From SVQP01 sp045594445 (lineage in GTDB: Bacteria; Bacillota; Clostridia; Oscillospirales; CAG-272): DNA of 21,623 nucleotides. The notes under the pieces are model-generated. The model worked only from the letters and a program-made list of their open reading frames with translations. It was not told where the DNA came from and searched no databases. Both the position numbers and the translations under genes were made by a program. Every line of letters begins with the position of its first letter. The first letter of the stretch is position 1. The stretch covers positions 1-21,623 of the forward strand of contig JAZNYL010000113.1 of NCBI GenBank assembly GCA_045594445.1. Reading direction: 5' to 3'. This document shows, piece by piece, positions 7,123-14,442 of this stretch.

Positions 7123-10100
7123 TCAGCCGATCTTGACCGTGATAGAAGCGATGTAGAATTCGCAAGGCTCGATCTGATAGAAGCGGAGGGTGTCCGTTCC
7201 GGAGGGAGGCATATCAATAAAGGTGATGTCGTAAACTCCGGGCAAGCCCTCAACGGCCTTGATCTTGTAGTTGCATTCTGCGCTGTTCTGTCCGCCACCC
7301 GTCATATTGAGCAGTACGAACGCACCGCGCGAATTGTCGTCCAGGTTGCCCTTGCAGTCAAAGACGCGCATGGTGATGGTATGTCTCTTGCCGCCCTGCA
7401 GGGGATTTGCCAGAGCCACACCGTCAAAGTTGTCGTTGAAATAGTAAGCGTATTCGCCAAAGCCTGCTTTTGCAAGGGTTTCTTTGGTATAAGCGTTGAT
7501 ACAAGAGGAATCCACGTAGGTATTCTTGGTGGTTTCAAAGAAGATACCCTTGCCGAAATCGTAGGTAAAGCCTGCCTTGAGCTGATCTTGGGTGGGCGCA
7601 GCCATACTCTCGGGAATCATGGTCTTATTGGGGGCCATACCGGGCATCTGCGTGATGGTGAAGTTGCCAACGTAGATCTCTGCGTACTTGGCGGGGGTGG
7701 AATTGATAAAGAACTTCAGCTGATATTCCTCGGTGTTGCCCACCTGCCAGTCCATCTCAAAGTGGTACATACCCTCGCCCGCAAAAATGCCTTCCTTAAG
7801 CACGCGGTTGCCGGGGGTGCTGTCCATCGCCAAGAGATACATCGTTGTGCCTGCCGAAGCAGGGGATGCAATGTAAGCGTCAATGCTGATGCGGTAGGTC
7901 GTGCCCGAAACAAAGTAGCTCTTTTTGGTCATGCCGGTAAAGTTGCCCATATCGCCGTCAAGCAGCAGAACCGTGTCGCCAAAGCGATCGGGAGAGGAGA
8001 GAATGGCATCCTTGGCTGCGCTGTCGGAAATATCCTGTACCTTGACGGCGCTGCCGCCCGTAATGGTTACGGAATCGTTCCAGATAAAGGTGTGTCCTGC
8101 CTCCAACTGGCTATAGGAGGGATTTGCATTGGCAAATGCTGCCACGGTCAACTCACCAAGATATGCAGTGCCGCTGCCCGCGTACTCAACGTAAGCGGTT
8201 TTGCCGGCGCCGGTTGCCGTATACATGAAGGAAACCGTGGTCAGCTCGCCTGTTTTGGAGAACAGATCGTCTGTCAGAACCACGTCGCCAATGACCAGAC
8301 TTGCCTTGACGGGGGACTCGGTGTAGTAGGTCAGCTTGAGCATGTAGCTGCTGCCCTTGTCATACAGACAGGAAAGAGCGGATGCGCTCCAACCGTCGAG
8401 GTAAAGCTTCTCGCTCGGAACAGCGTTCAGCGCAAGCACGCTTTGACCAACGTTTTCGCGGTCAAGCTGATCGGCCAGAGACTGATCCAGCTCGGAGAGC
8501 GGCTTGATTGCCACGCTGTTGCCTGTCATGGGCATGGTGAACAGCGTCCAATCGTACGTGACACCCAGATCAAGGTCTCCCTTGGTGGGGGAGATGCTTT
8601 GCGGGTCTGTCTGCAAAGCCGCGTTTTTGATGGTAAAGAGGTTTTCTGTAGCAACAGAGTCCGAAATGGTGAATTGGGCGCTCGTCTTGGTAAATGCGCG
8701 GCCGCCGTTGAAGGTACAGCCCCAGAAGCCGATGTCCACGATTTTCTCACCGATCTTCTTCATGCGCTTTGCAGTATTGCGGTTAAAGGCGTCGATCTGT
8801 ACGTCACCGCCGTTGAAGGTGCAGTTCACAAAGTCCACGTTTCCGGGCATGGGGCCTTCTACCGAGCCCTCGACCATCATCCAGGTGACCAGCATGTCAA
8901 ATACCGTGTTTTCTACGTACAAGTTACGCAAGAAGCGGAACGTGCCCTGGAAATGGCAATTGGTAATGGTAGAGCCGGGGGCGCCGGTATCGCGATTGGC
9001 CACCACGCAGCCCTCGGTGACCTTATCAATGGTCTGACCGTAGTACAGGTGGATGGTGCGTGAGCCGTCCGCGTTACTGACGACCGAGCGGATGCGCGCG
9101 CAGCCCTTATAGGTGCCGTCCGAGAGGTTGTAAATGTCCACCGTATCGCCGGGCTTGCACACGAATGCAGCGGCGGGAACCTCCAGGTTTTTAACGGTAA
9201 AGGAGGAATTGCTGTCAACGCCGACTACGTTGCCAAGCGTTGCCGCAATGTTGAATACGTCGTCAAACAGCACGTCTGCCTCGCAATTGTTCCAATGCAG
9301 GCCTGCTGTGTTATCCTTACAATGGTAGCCGTCTCTCCATGCCACCATTTTGATCTGTCTTTGATTGGATTCTGCGGGAACAAGGTCAACGTTTTCAAAG
9401 AAGATATCCGCGTTATTGCCCTTGATGGCCCAGACAAAGCTTGCGGCTGCGTGAATGCCTACGTTTTCAAACAAGAGAGGCTGATCCGAGCCTGCAACGT
9501 AGAATACCTCGCCCCATGCGTGTCCTACACCGGGATTGGGTACGAATGCAAGGTCGCCAACCTTGTAATGGTGCGCAGAGCGGTAGGTGACCTGAATTTC
9601 CTTGTCAGCGGTCTTGACGCATCTGCCCATGAACATATGCGGGCGCTGCTGCGTACCCTCGTTGTACATGATCGAAAAACCGTTGACGCCGGTGAAATCG
9701 TAATTGTCTGCGTTGGGGTTCTGATCTATGCTGTAAGTAACGGTGTCGTCGGTGGTAGCGATGACCGTACCGACCAGGTATACGGGTACGGCGTAATCAA
9801 AGTGCAGGCCGGTGAACTTGACGTTTCCGCAGCCGGTCATGGTGATATACTGCATCTCGGGGGAGACCAGAATGGTCGAGCCTTGGCCGTCGATGGTCAT
9901 ATCATATACGTTGCTCAGCGCAAAGGGAGTGCTTCGGCCACCGGGGGCGGAGGAGACGTAATAGGTTTTGTTTTCCTCGAATTTGAGCGTTGCGTGCTGC
10001 TCGGCAGCCGCGCAAACTGCCTCAAAGATGGCGGCACCGTCGTCGGTTGTGCCGTCACCCACAGCACCGAAGTCCTTGACGTAAAGGACGGTGTCGGTTG

Positions 10101-10323
10101 TCGCACCAATGTTCTTTTTCATGTTTTCCAAAGCCTCCTTTTTGGCCTCGAGCGCATCCTTGGGGGGCTCGGGGGGTGTTTCGGGTTCTGTTTGCTCGGG
10201 GGGCGTGGTGGTTTGCTCCGCAGAGCTGTCCGAAGGCTCGGGGGGTGTTTCGGGAGTACAAGCGGCAAAGCTGAGCAGCATACAGCCGCAAAGGATGAAC
10301 GCCGCAATTTTCAAAAGTCGCAT
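7123..10323 (-). CDS. Large lipoprotein with pectate-lyase/GH110-like beta-helix and three C-terminal repeats
   Basis: A 1066-residue protein. The signal peptide ends FAAC (Cys22), then comes a Pro/Glu/Thr spacer (23-58) and a short Lys/Glu helix. VKDFGAVGDGTTDDGAAIF (82-100) is the entry motif of the pectate-lyase superfamily right-handed beta-helix, which runs to about 570. LLFENVGIH (283-291), RDGYHCKD (330-337) and DDVFNI (354-359) resemble the GH110 alpha-galactosidase type arrangement (DG.H ... DD..N), so a glycan-active enzyme is likely, though the substrate is unknown. The C-terminus holds three tandem modules of about 145 residues (about 584-730, 739-893, 914-1066), probably carbohydrate-binding beta-sandwiches. 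AGGAGG lies five bases before the ATG. It is monocistronic, with its own promoter and terminator. Confidence 0.85.
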   Translation of the reverse strand: MRLLKIAAFILCGCMLLSFAACTPETPPEPSDSSAEQTTTPPEQTEPETPPEPPKDALEAKKEALENMKKNIGATTDTVLYVKDFGAVGDGTTDDGAAIFEAVCAAAEQHATLKFEENKTYYVSSAPGGRSTPFALSNVYDMTIDGQGSTILVSPEMQYITMTGCGNVKFTGLHFDYAVPVYLVGTVIATTDDTVTYSIDQNPNADNYDFTGVNGFSIMYNEGTQQRPHMFMGRCVKTADKEIQVTYRSAHHYKVGDLAFVPNPGVGHAWGEVFYVAGSDQPLLFENVGIHAAASFVWAIKGNNADIFFENVDLVPAESNQRQIKMVAWRDGYHCKDNTAGLHWNNCEADVLFDDVFNIAATLGNVVGVDSNSSFTVKNLEVPAAAFVCKPGDTVDIYNLSDGTYKGCARIRSVVSNADGSRTIHLYYGQTIDKVTEGCVVANRDTGAPGSTITNCHFQGTFRFLRNLYVENTVFDMLVTWMMVEGSVEGPMPGNVDFVNCTFNGGDVQIDAFNRNTAKRMKKIGEKIVDIGFWGCTFNGGRAFTKTSAQFTISDSVATENLFTIKNAALQTDPQSISPTKGDLDLGVTYDWTLFTMPMTGNSVAIKPLSELDQSLADQLDRENVGQSVLALNAVPSEKLYLDGWSASALSCLYDKGSSYMLKLTYYTESPVKASLVIGDVVLTDDLFSKTGELTTVSFMYTATGAGKTAYVEYAGSGTAYLGELTVAAFANANPSYSQLEAGHTFIWNDSVTITGGSAVKVQDISDSAAKDAILSSPDRFGDTVLLLDGDMGNFTGMTKKSYFVSGTTYRISIDAYIASPASAGTTMYLLAMDSTPGNRVLKEGIFAGEGMYHFEMDWQVGNTEEYQLKFFINSTPAKYAEIYVGNFTITQMPGMAPNKTMIPESMAAPTQDQLKAGFTYDFGKGIFFETTKNTYVDSSCINAYTKETLAKAGFGEYAYYFNDNFDGVALANPLQGGKRHTITMRVFDCKGNLDDNSRGAFVLLNMTGGGQNSAECNYKIKAVEGLPGVYDITFIDMPPSGTDTLRFYQIEPCEFYIASITVKIG

Positions 10324-10353
10324 AAAAACCTCCTGTTATATGGAATATAATTC

Positions 10354-10382
10354 ATTATAGCATATATATATGACAATTGCAA
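10354..10382 (-). promoter_or_regulatory. Promoter of the 7123 beta-helix lipoprotein gene
   Basis: Minus strand TTGCAA (10377-10382), 17-bp spacer, TATAAT (10354-10359), giving a short leader before AGGAGG (10329-10334). The -35 and spacer lie in a motif repeated at 10494-10514. Confidence 0.78.
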
Positions 10383-10514
10383 GAGTGATATTTGGTAACT
10401 TCTTTCTTTCATGTTTTAACAAAAGCTTGACAAAACTAAAAAGAAAAGCAAACCTTTTGCACGTATACTGTGATAAAAGTGTGGGAAGTGTATCATATAT
10501 AGTGACAATTGTAA
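10361..10514. repeat. Two-copy imperfect direct repeat in the divergent promoter region
   Basis: CATATATATATGACAATTG followed by CAA (10361-10382) and CATATATAGTGACAATTG followed by TAA (10494-10514) differ only by one indel and two substitutions. Both carry the CAATTG palindrome. The left copy covers most of the minus-strand promoter; the right copy lies 40 bases upstream of the plus-strand -35 box. Confidence 0.6.
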
Positions 10515-10553
10515 CATTACGTGCATGGAATTGTGAACAAACTTGGCTTTACC
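10383..10553. other. AT-rich divergent intergenic region
   Basis: This is part of the 316-base gap between the beta-helix lipoprotein and the acyl-CoA synthetase, which diverge. No credible gene is seen; the frame open on the plus strand has no ribosome binding site and lies upstream of the promoter. It holds the near-palindrome GTGACAATTGTAAC (10502-10515) and a second TTGACAAAA (10427-10435) matching that at 10554, with no -10 box at the right distance. Confidence 0.6.
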
Positions 10554-10582
10554 TTGACAAAAGCACCCGGCGTTCGTATAAT
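10554..10582 (+). promoter_or_regulatory. Promoter of the acyl-CoA synthetase gene
   Basis: TTGACA (10554-10559), 17-bp spacer, TATAAT (10577-10582): a perfect consensus sigma-A-type promoter about 50 bases before the start codon. Confidence 0.88.
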
Positions 10583-10639
10583 GTACGTAACATTTTCAAG
10601 GATAGATTCCGACATAATCCCGAAAAGAGGTATGAAAAA

Positions 10640-12352
10640 ATGAAGAAGAATACAACCCCCGCAGCAAGCACGTATTGCCCGCAGATCTGGGATGCATCCG
10701 ATTTATACGCTGCCATGCGCGAGCATGGCGACAAGACCGCGCTGCGTTATATCGAGGGCGGCAAGGTCAAGGATATGTCCTATAAGGCGTTTTGCGACAA
10801 TATCCTGGATATGGCCGCAGGACTTGACGTGCTTGGCCTTAAGGGTAAGAGAATTGCGCTGATCGGTGAGACCAGCCCGTATTGGCTGACCGCTTATGTG
10901 GCTGTGCTTGCGCTGGACAGCGTCATCATTCCCATGGATAAGGAAGTGGCCCAGGATCAGATCGAGCAGTTTATCGCGTCGGTGGATGCCGAGGCGGTGA
11001 TCTACGGCGAATCCTTCAACGGCAAATTTGACGGTGCGATGGAAAACCATCCCTCGCTCAAGCATTATATTCCCATGGTGCCCGAGAGAGGTGACCACGC
11101 TCGGGTGACCTCTTACGAAAAGGTGCTGCGCATGGGTGCTGCAAGCGTGCGCTCGGGCTGGAATCTGCCCAGGATTGCAGACCGCGCAAAGCTGGCGGAA
11201 ATGCTGTTTACCTCGGGCACGACGGGATCCTCCAAGTGCGTTATGCTCAGCCAGCAGAACATCTACGCAACCGTGAATGCTGCGATGCAGTATATCAATA
11301 TTTCACCCGACGACGTTTCGCTGAGTGTGCTTCCCGTGCACCATACCTATGAACTGATGTGCCTGCAGGCAGAAATGCTTTTGGGCATGACCATCTGCAT
11401 CAACGACAAGCTGCGCCACGTGGTCAAGAATATGAACCGCTTCAAGCCCACCGTCATGACGCTGGTGCCGCTGTTCCTTGACACCATGGAAAAGAAGGTG
11501 TGGGCAGAGGCAGAGAAGAAGGGAAAGGCCAAGACCTTGCGCGCTGCCATGAAGACCTCGGACGCGCTGCGTAAGACCGGTGTGGACGCGCGCAGAAAGC
11601 TGTTTACGGACGTGCATAAGGCGTTTGGCGGCAATTTGCGCGTCATTATCTGCGGCGGCGCAAAGCTCAATCCCGCGCTGATCAAAACCTTTGACAGCTT
11701 TGGCATTACGGTCTACGAGGGCTGCGGCATTACCGAATGCTCGCCCCTGACAACGCTCAATCCTTTCTTTGCACCCCAACCCGGCTCGATCGGCAAGCCC
11801 GTGACCTGCTGCAATTTGCGTCTGGATACCGCGGGCTACGGCAGAAACGACAAGGGATACCGCGAGGGCGAGATCCAGGTCAAGGGTGCAAACGTCATGT
11901 TAGGGTACTACGAAAATCCCGCGGCCAACGAGGCGGTCTTTACTGACGACGGCTGGTTCCGTACGGGTGACGTAGGCTATCGCGACGATAAGGGCTACTA
12001 TTATATCACGGGCAGATGCAAGTCTGTCATCGTGCTGGATAACGGTAAGAACGTATTCCCCGAGGAGATAGAGGAGTATCTCGGTGCGCTGGACACGGTT
12101 GCAGAGTGCGTGGTGGTCGGCAGAAAGCCGGACGAGAATTCTCCCACCGTGCTGGTAGCGGTCATTTATCCCAACTACGATAAGTTTGAAAAGGATAGCT
12201 CGGACGAAAACGTCAAGGCGACCATCCTTGCGGCCATCCGCGCCATCAATCGCGAGCTGCCCAGCTTTAAGCAGGTCAGCCGCATCGAGCTGCGCAAGAC
12301 CGAGTTTGATAAGACCACCTCAAAGAAGATCAAGAGACACCTGGTCAAGTAA
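10640..12352 (+). CDS. Long-chain acyl-CoA synthetase (AMP-forming ligase)
   Basis: A 570-residue member of the adenylate-forming (ANL) superfamily. It activates a fatty acid with ATP and transfers it to CoA (or an acyl carrier). Motifs in order: TSGTTGSSK (191-199, P-loop), YEGCGITECSPL (359-370, adenine/acyl pocket), GWFRTGDVGY (438-447), GRCKSVIVLDNGKNVFPEEIEEY (458-480, hinge and C-domain entry) and a terminal Lys-rich DKTTSKKIKRHLVK carrying the catalytic lysine region. There is no signal peptide, so it is cytosolic or membrane-peripheral. The start at 10640 is chosen from AGAGG nine bases upstream; the frame extends further left but past the promoter. The gene stands alone, so the acyl substrate cannot be read from neighbours. 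The fatty-acyl specificity is inferred from overall resemblance. Confidence 0.9.
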   Translation: MKKNTTPAASTYCPQIWDASDLYAAMREHGDKTALRYIEGGKVKDMSYKAFCDNILDMAAGLDVLGLKGKRIALIGETSPYWLTAYVAVLALDSVIIPMDKEVAQDQIEQFIASVDAEAVIYGESFNGKFDGAMENHPSLKHYIPMVPERGDHARVTSYEKVLRMGAASVRSGWNLPRIADRAKLAEMLFTSGTTGSSKCVMLSQQNIYATVNAAMQYINISPDDVSLSVLPVHHTYELMCLQAEMLLGMTICINDKLRHVVKNMNRFKPTVMTLVPLFLDTMEKKVWAEAEKKGKAKTLRAAMKTSDALRKTGVDARRKLFTDVHKAFGGNLRVIICGGAKLNPALIKTFDSFGITVYEGCGITECSPLTTLNPFFAPQPGSIGKPVTCCNLRLDTAGYGRNDKGYREGEIQVKGANVMLGYYENPAANEAVFTDDGWFRTGDVGYRDDKGYYYITGRCKSVIVLDNGKNVFPEEIEEYLGALDTVAECVVVGRKPDENSPTVLVAVIYPNYDKFEKDSSDENVKATILAAIRAINRELPSFKQVSRIELRKTEFDKTTSKKIKRHLVK

Positions 12353-12358
12353 AAGAAA

Positions 12359-12394
12359 AAGGACGAATCGTCAAGATTCGTCCTTGATTTTTTT
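12359..12394. terminator. Bidirectional terminator between the acyl-CoA synthetase gene and the 12399 gene
   Basis: An 11-bp stem, AAGGACGAATC with GATTCGTCCTT around GTCAA, is followed on the plus strand by GATTTTTTT. On the minus strand the stem is followed by TTTTTCTTTT, so it can stop both convergent genes. Confidence 0.9.
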
Positions 12395-12398
12395 GGAA

Positions 12399-13241
12399 TC
12401 AATCTCTCTTCTTGATGCAAACAGCACCCAGGGAGATCAAAGCGATTGCGATAACGCCCGTACCGATCACGCCGCCGCAGCCCTCGTCCTTTTCCTCTCT
12501 GGGAGGTCTGGTGCCTGCTTCGGTGGTAGCAGCCTCGGTCTGCTTTTCGGTCTTAGCCTCGGTTTCGGCTTCGGTGGTGGGCTCTTCGGTCTCTTCCTCG
12601 TCAAAGTCGCACCAGGTAATTGCCTCGTCCTCGGTCTTGAACATTGCCAGCTCCATCAGATAGAAGAGATCCCCCTCGTCCGAGTTCATGGGGTCAATTC
12701 TGATCATATTGATCGCGCCTTCCCACATGCCGTCAAGGTTGTAGATGAAGTATACAAAGCCGTCGCCCTCACCGCAGTATTCGCTGGTTGCAGCGCAATC
12801 CTGGGTTGCGCCCATTACGGAGCCTGCGCAATAGAAGATCTCGAAATCATCGTACATAATGTCTTCGGGAACCATAAACTTCAGAACCACGTAGCATGCG
12901 TCCTCACCGTTCATGGGGGTCAGATCGTACTTCTTGCAGTATGCCTTGTAGTCAAAGGCGAAGTTGGGGTCTGCGGGATCGTCGATATCAATTTTGACGC
13001 CGTCCCATTCAGCCTTCTTGGAAAGGCCGCTGCCCTTGGCCAGGCCGTTCATGCCAACGATGCAGTTGGGTCTGGTTGCCAGATCGGCATTGAATATCAC
13101 TCTGTCAGCAGTGCGCTCAATGGTAGCTTCTTCTGCAGTGGTTTCTTCTGCAGCAGTGGTTTCTTCCTCTGCGTATGCGCAAAGAGACAGGCAGGTAGCC
13201 AGCATCAGCGCACACATCAAAACAGCTAAGAATTTTTTCAT
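12399..13241 (-). CDS. Secreted acidic protein anchored by a C-terminal membrane helix
   Basis: This 280-residue protein has a Sec signal peptide with a likely cut after AYA (residue 24), then a Glu/Thr-rich stretch (25-43) and a globular part (about 44-215) containing six or more cysteines. A second Thr/Glu/Ala-rich linker (about 216-245) precedes a hydrophobic helix (about 255-275) and a basic KKRD tail. This layout places the domain outside the cell, tethered at its C-terminus. It lacks an LPXTG sorting motif. The fold is not recognised; function unknown. AAAAGGAGG lies seven bases before the ATG. It has its own promoter with a striking dyad, and ends two bases from the shared terminator's T-tract region. 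Confidence 0.82.
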   Translation of the reverse strand: MKKFLAVLMCALMLATCLSLCAYAEEETTAAEETTAEEATIERTADRVIFNADLATRPNCIVGMNGLAKGSGLSKKAEWDGVKIDIDDPADPNFAFDYKAYCKKYDLTPMNGEDACYVVLKFMVPEDIMYDDFEIFYCAGSVMGATQDCAATSEYCGEGDGFVYFIYNLDGMWEGAINMIRIDPMNSDEGDLFYLMELAMFKTEDEAITWCDFDEEETEEPTTEAETEAKTEKQTEAATTEAGTRPPREEKDEGCGGVIGTGVIAIALISLGAVCIKKRD

Positions 13242-13268
13242 GTGATTCCTCCTTTTGATTTTATGATT

Positions 13269-13312
13269 TTATTATAAACGATAAAAATCCGATTGTCAAT
13301 CGTTTATTATAA
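13269..13312. promoter_or_regulatory. Promoter of the 12399 gene within nested inverted repeats (candidate operator)
   Basis: Minus strand TTGACA (13294-13299), 17-bp spacer, TATAAT (13271-13276). The -35 lies inside a perfect 13-base palindrome, CGATTGTCAATCG (13290-13302). An outer inverted repeat, TTATTATAAACGAT (13269-13282) and ATCGTTTATTATAA (13299-13312), brackets the promoter and covers the -10. Repressor binding here would block RNA polymerase; this is inference. Confidence 0.7.
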
Positions 13313-13319
13313 AGTTTGA

Positions 13320-13715
13320 TTAAGATTCGTTCTTGCAGGAGCATGGCTTGGTGAAAAATCCGGTCAGATCCATCTCCCACAGCCCTTGCGCATTTTTGCG
13401 AAAACCGATGGCCCTGATCATGCTCTCGTCCTGTACCTCACCCGTAAAATAAGCCAGGTGGACGTCGCAAAGGTCAATGAAATTGAGCGCGGCACGGCCT
13501 GCGGTAAACATGGCCTGGTAAGCGTCCACGTCAGGCAGCGAGATCAGCGTGTGCACCTCGCCGTGATCGGCATAAATATTGAACTGGCAAACGCCCGAAA
13601 AGACGCCCTCATCCCAAACGCTGTAGCAAAAGTCCTCGGGCAGGTATTCCACGCCGCACTTTTGACAATATTGCTCCTGCGTCTGCTTGTCCTGAATGGG
13701 TATAACCTTAAACAT
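13320..13715 (-). CDS. GNAT-like acetyltransferase-fold protein
   Basis: A 131-residue protein with the flow GVCQFNIYADHGEVHTLISL (about 40-59) then GRAALNFIDLC (about 73-83) and IGFRKNAQGLWEMDL (about 103-117). This resembles short GNAT-related proteins found in Clostridia, in which a beta-strand with G.C.F is followed by a helix and an IGF strand. It may acetylate a small molecule or protein, but the acetyl-CoA loop is not a clear match, so activity is unproven. Two cysteines near the start (17, 20) and a CSC near the end are notable. Its first eight bases overlap the rluB 3' end, so translation is probably coupled. It is the last gene of the lysA-to-rluB cluster and lacks a clear terminator. 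Confidence 0.65.
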   Translation of the reverse strand: MFKVIPIQDKQTQEQYCQKCGVEYLPEDFCYSVWDEGVFSGVCQFNIYADHGEVHTLISLPDVDAYQAMFTAGRAALNFIDLCDVHLAYFTGEVQDESMIRAIGFRKNAQGLWEMDLTGFFTKPCSCKNES

Positions 13716-14442
13716 GATCTCTCTCTCCTTTCAGATACGCGATCTGATTGTTTGTCAACTTGGTGTATTTGCCCTCGGGCAGCTCGCCCAGCTCCAGCTC
13801 GCCGATCGCTACGCGCACCAGCTGCTTGACGCGCAGGCTCTGCATCTCGCAAATGCGGCGGATCTGACGGTTACGCCCCTCGTAAAGCGTCATTTCCAAC
13901 AGCGTTTCGTGCTCGCCCTCTGCCAGCTTGCGCACGCGGATTGGCTGCGTGATATAGCCATCCAGATCGGCAGGGGAGGCAAGCCCTGTCATTTGTGCCG
14001 TGGTGGGGTGTCCTGCCACCAGCACGTGATAGATCTTGGGAATGTCGTGACGCGGATGCGTCAGGCGGTTAGCAAGCTCGCCGTCGTTGGTCAAGAGCAA
14101 AAGCCCGGATGAATCCATGTCCAGTCTGCCCACGGGGTAGACGCGCGTGCCCACGCTTTTGGTCAGCATGGCAACCGTGGGGCGTCCCTTTTCGTCCGAC
14201 ATGGTGGTCACAAAGCCGCGCGGCTTGTTGAGCATGACGTACACCTTACCGGCTTGCTTTGGCGGCGTGATTCTTTTGCCCCCGTATTCCACCACGTCCT
14301 CTCCGGGCGTGATCTTCTGCCCAAGCTCGGCCACAATGCCGTTGACCTTGACGCGGCCTTTTTTGATTTCTTCCTCCGCCGCGCGGCGCGAAAGCACACC
14401 GCAATCGGTAAAGTATTTTGCAAGTCTTACTTGTTCGCTCAT
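13708..14442 (-). CDS. rluB: Pseudouridine synthase of the RluB/RsuA family
   Basis: It converts a uridine of ribosomal RNA to pseudouridine; in RluB members the target is 23S rRNA near the peptidyl-transferase centre. The 244 residues begin with an S4 RNA-binding domain, LAKYFTDCGVLSRRAAEEEI (7-26) and GRVKVNG (29-35). The catalytic motif PVGRLDMDSSGLLLLTNDG has its aspartate at 108. EGRNRQIRRIC sits near the C-terminus. The start overlaps the last four bases of dacB, and the end overlaps the GNAT-like gene. RluB versus RsuA or RluE cannot be fully separated by eye; genomic position beside scpAB and ytfJ favours RluB. Confidence 0.93.
   Translation of the reverse strand: MSEQVRLAKYFTDCGVLSRRAAEEEIKKGRVKVNGIVAELGQKITPGEDVVEYGGKRITPPKQAGKVYVMLNKPRGFVTTMSDEKGRPTVAMLTKSVGTRVYPVGRLDMDSSGLLLLTNDGELANRLTHPRHDIPKIYHVLVAGHPTTAQMTGLASPADLDGYITQPIRVRKLAEGEHETLLEMTLYEGRNRQIRRICEMQSLRVKQLVRVAIGELELGELPEGKYTKLTNNQIAYLKGERDHV

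Noticed and set aside
7381..10350. Long plus-strand frames (560 and 351 codons) opposite the beta-helix lipoprotein
   Set aside because: The minus-strand gene has a promoter, ribosome binding site, signal peptide and terminator; the plus frames have none and are Cys/Gly/Val-rich shadows.
10427..10471. TTGACA (10427) with TATACT (10466) as a second plus-strand promoter
   Set aside because: The spacer is 33 bases, far too long.
10370..10639. N-terminal extension of the acyl-CoA synthetase frame by 90 residues
   Set aside because: It runs through the consensus promoter at 10554-10582 and is AT-rich non-coding sequence.
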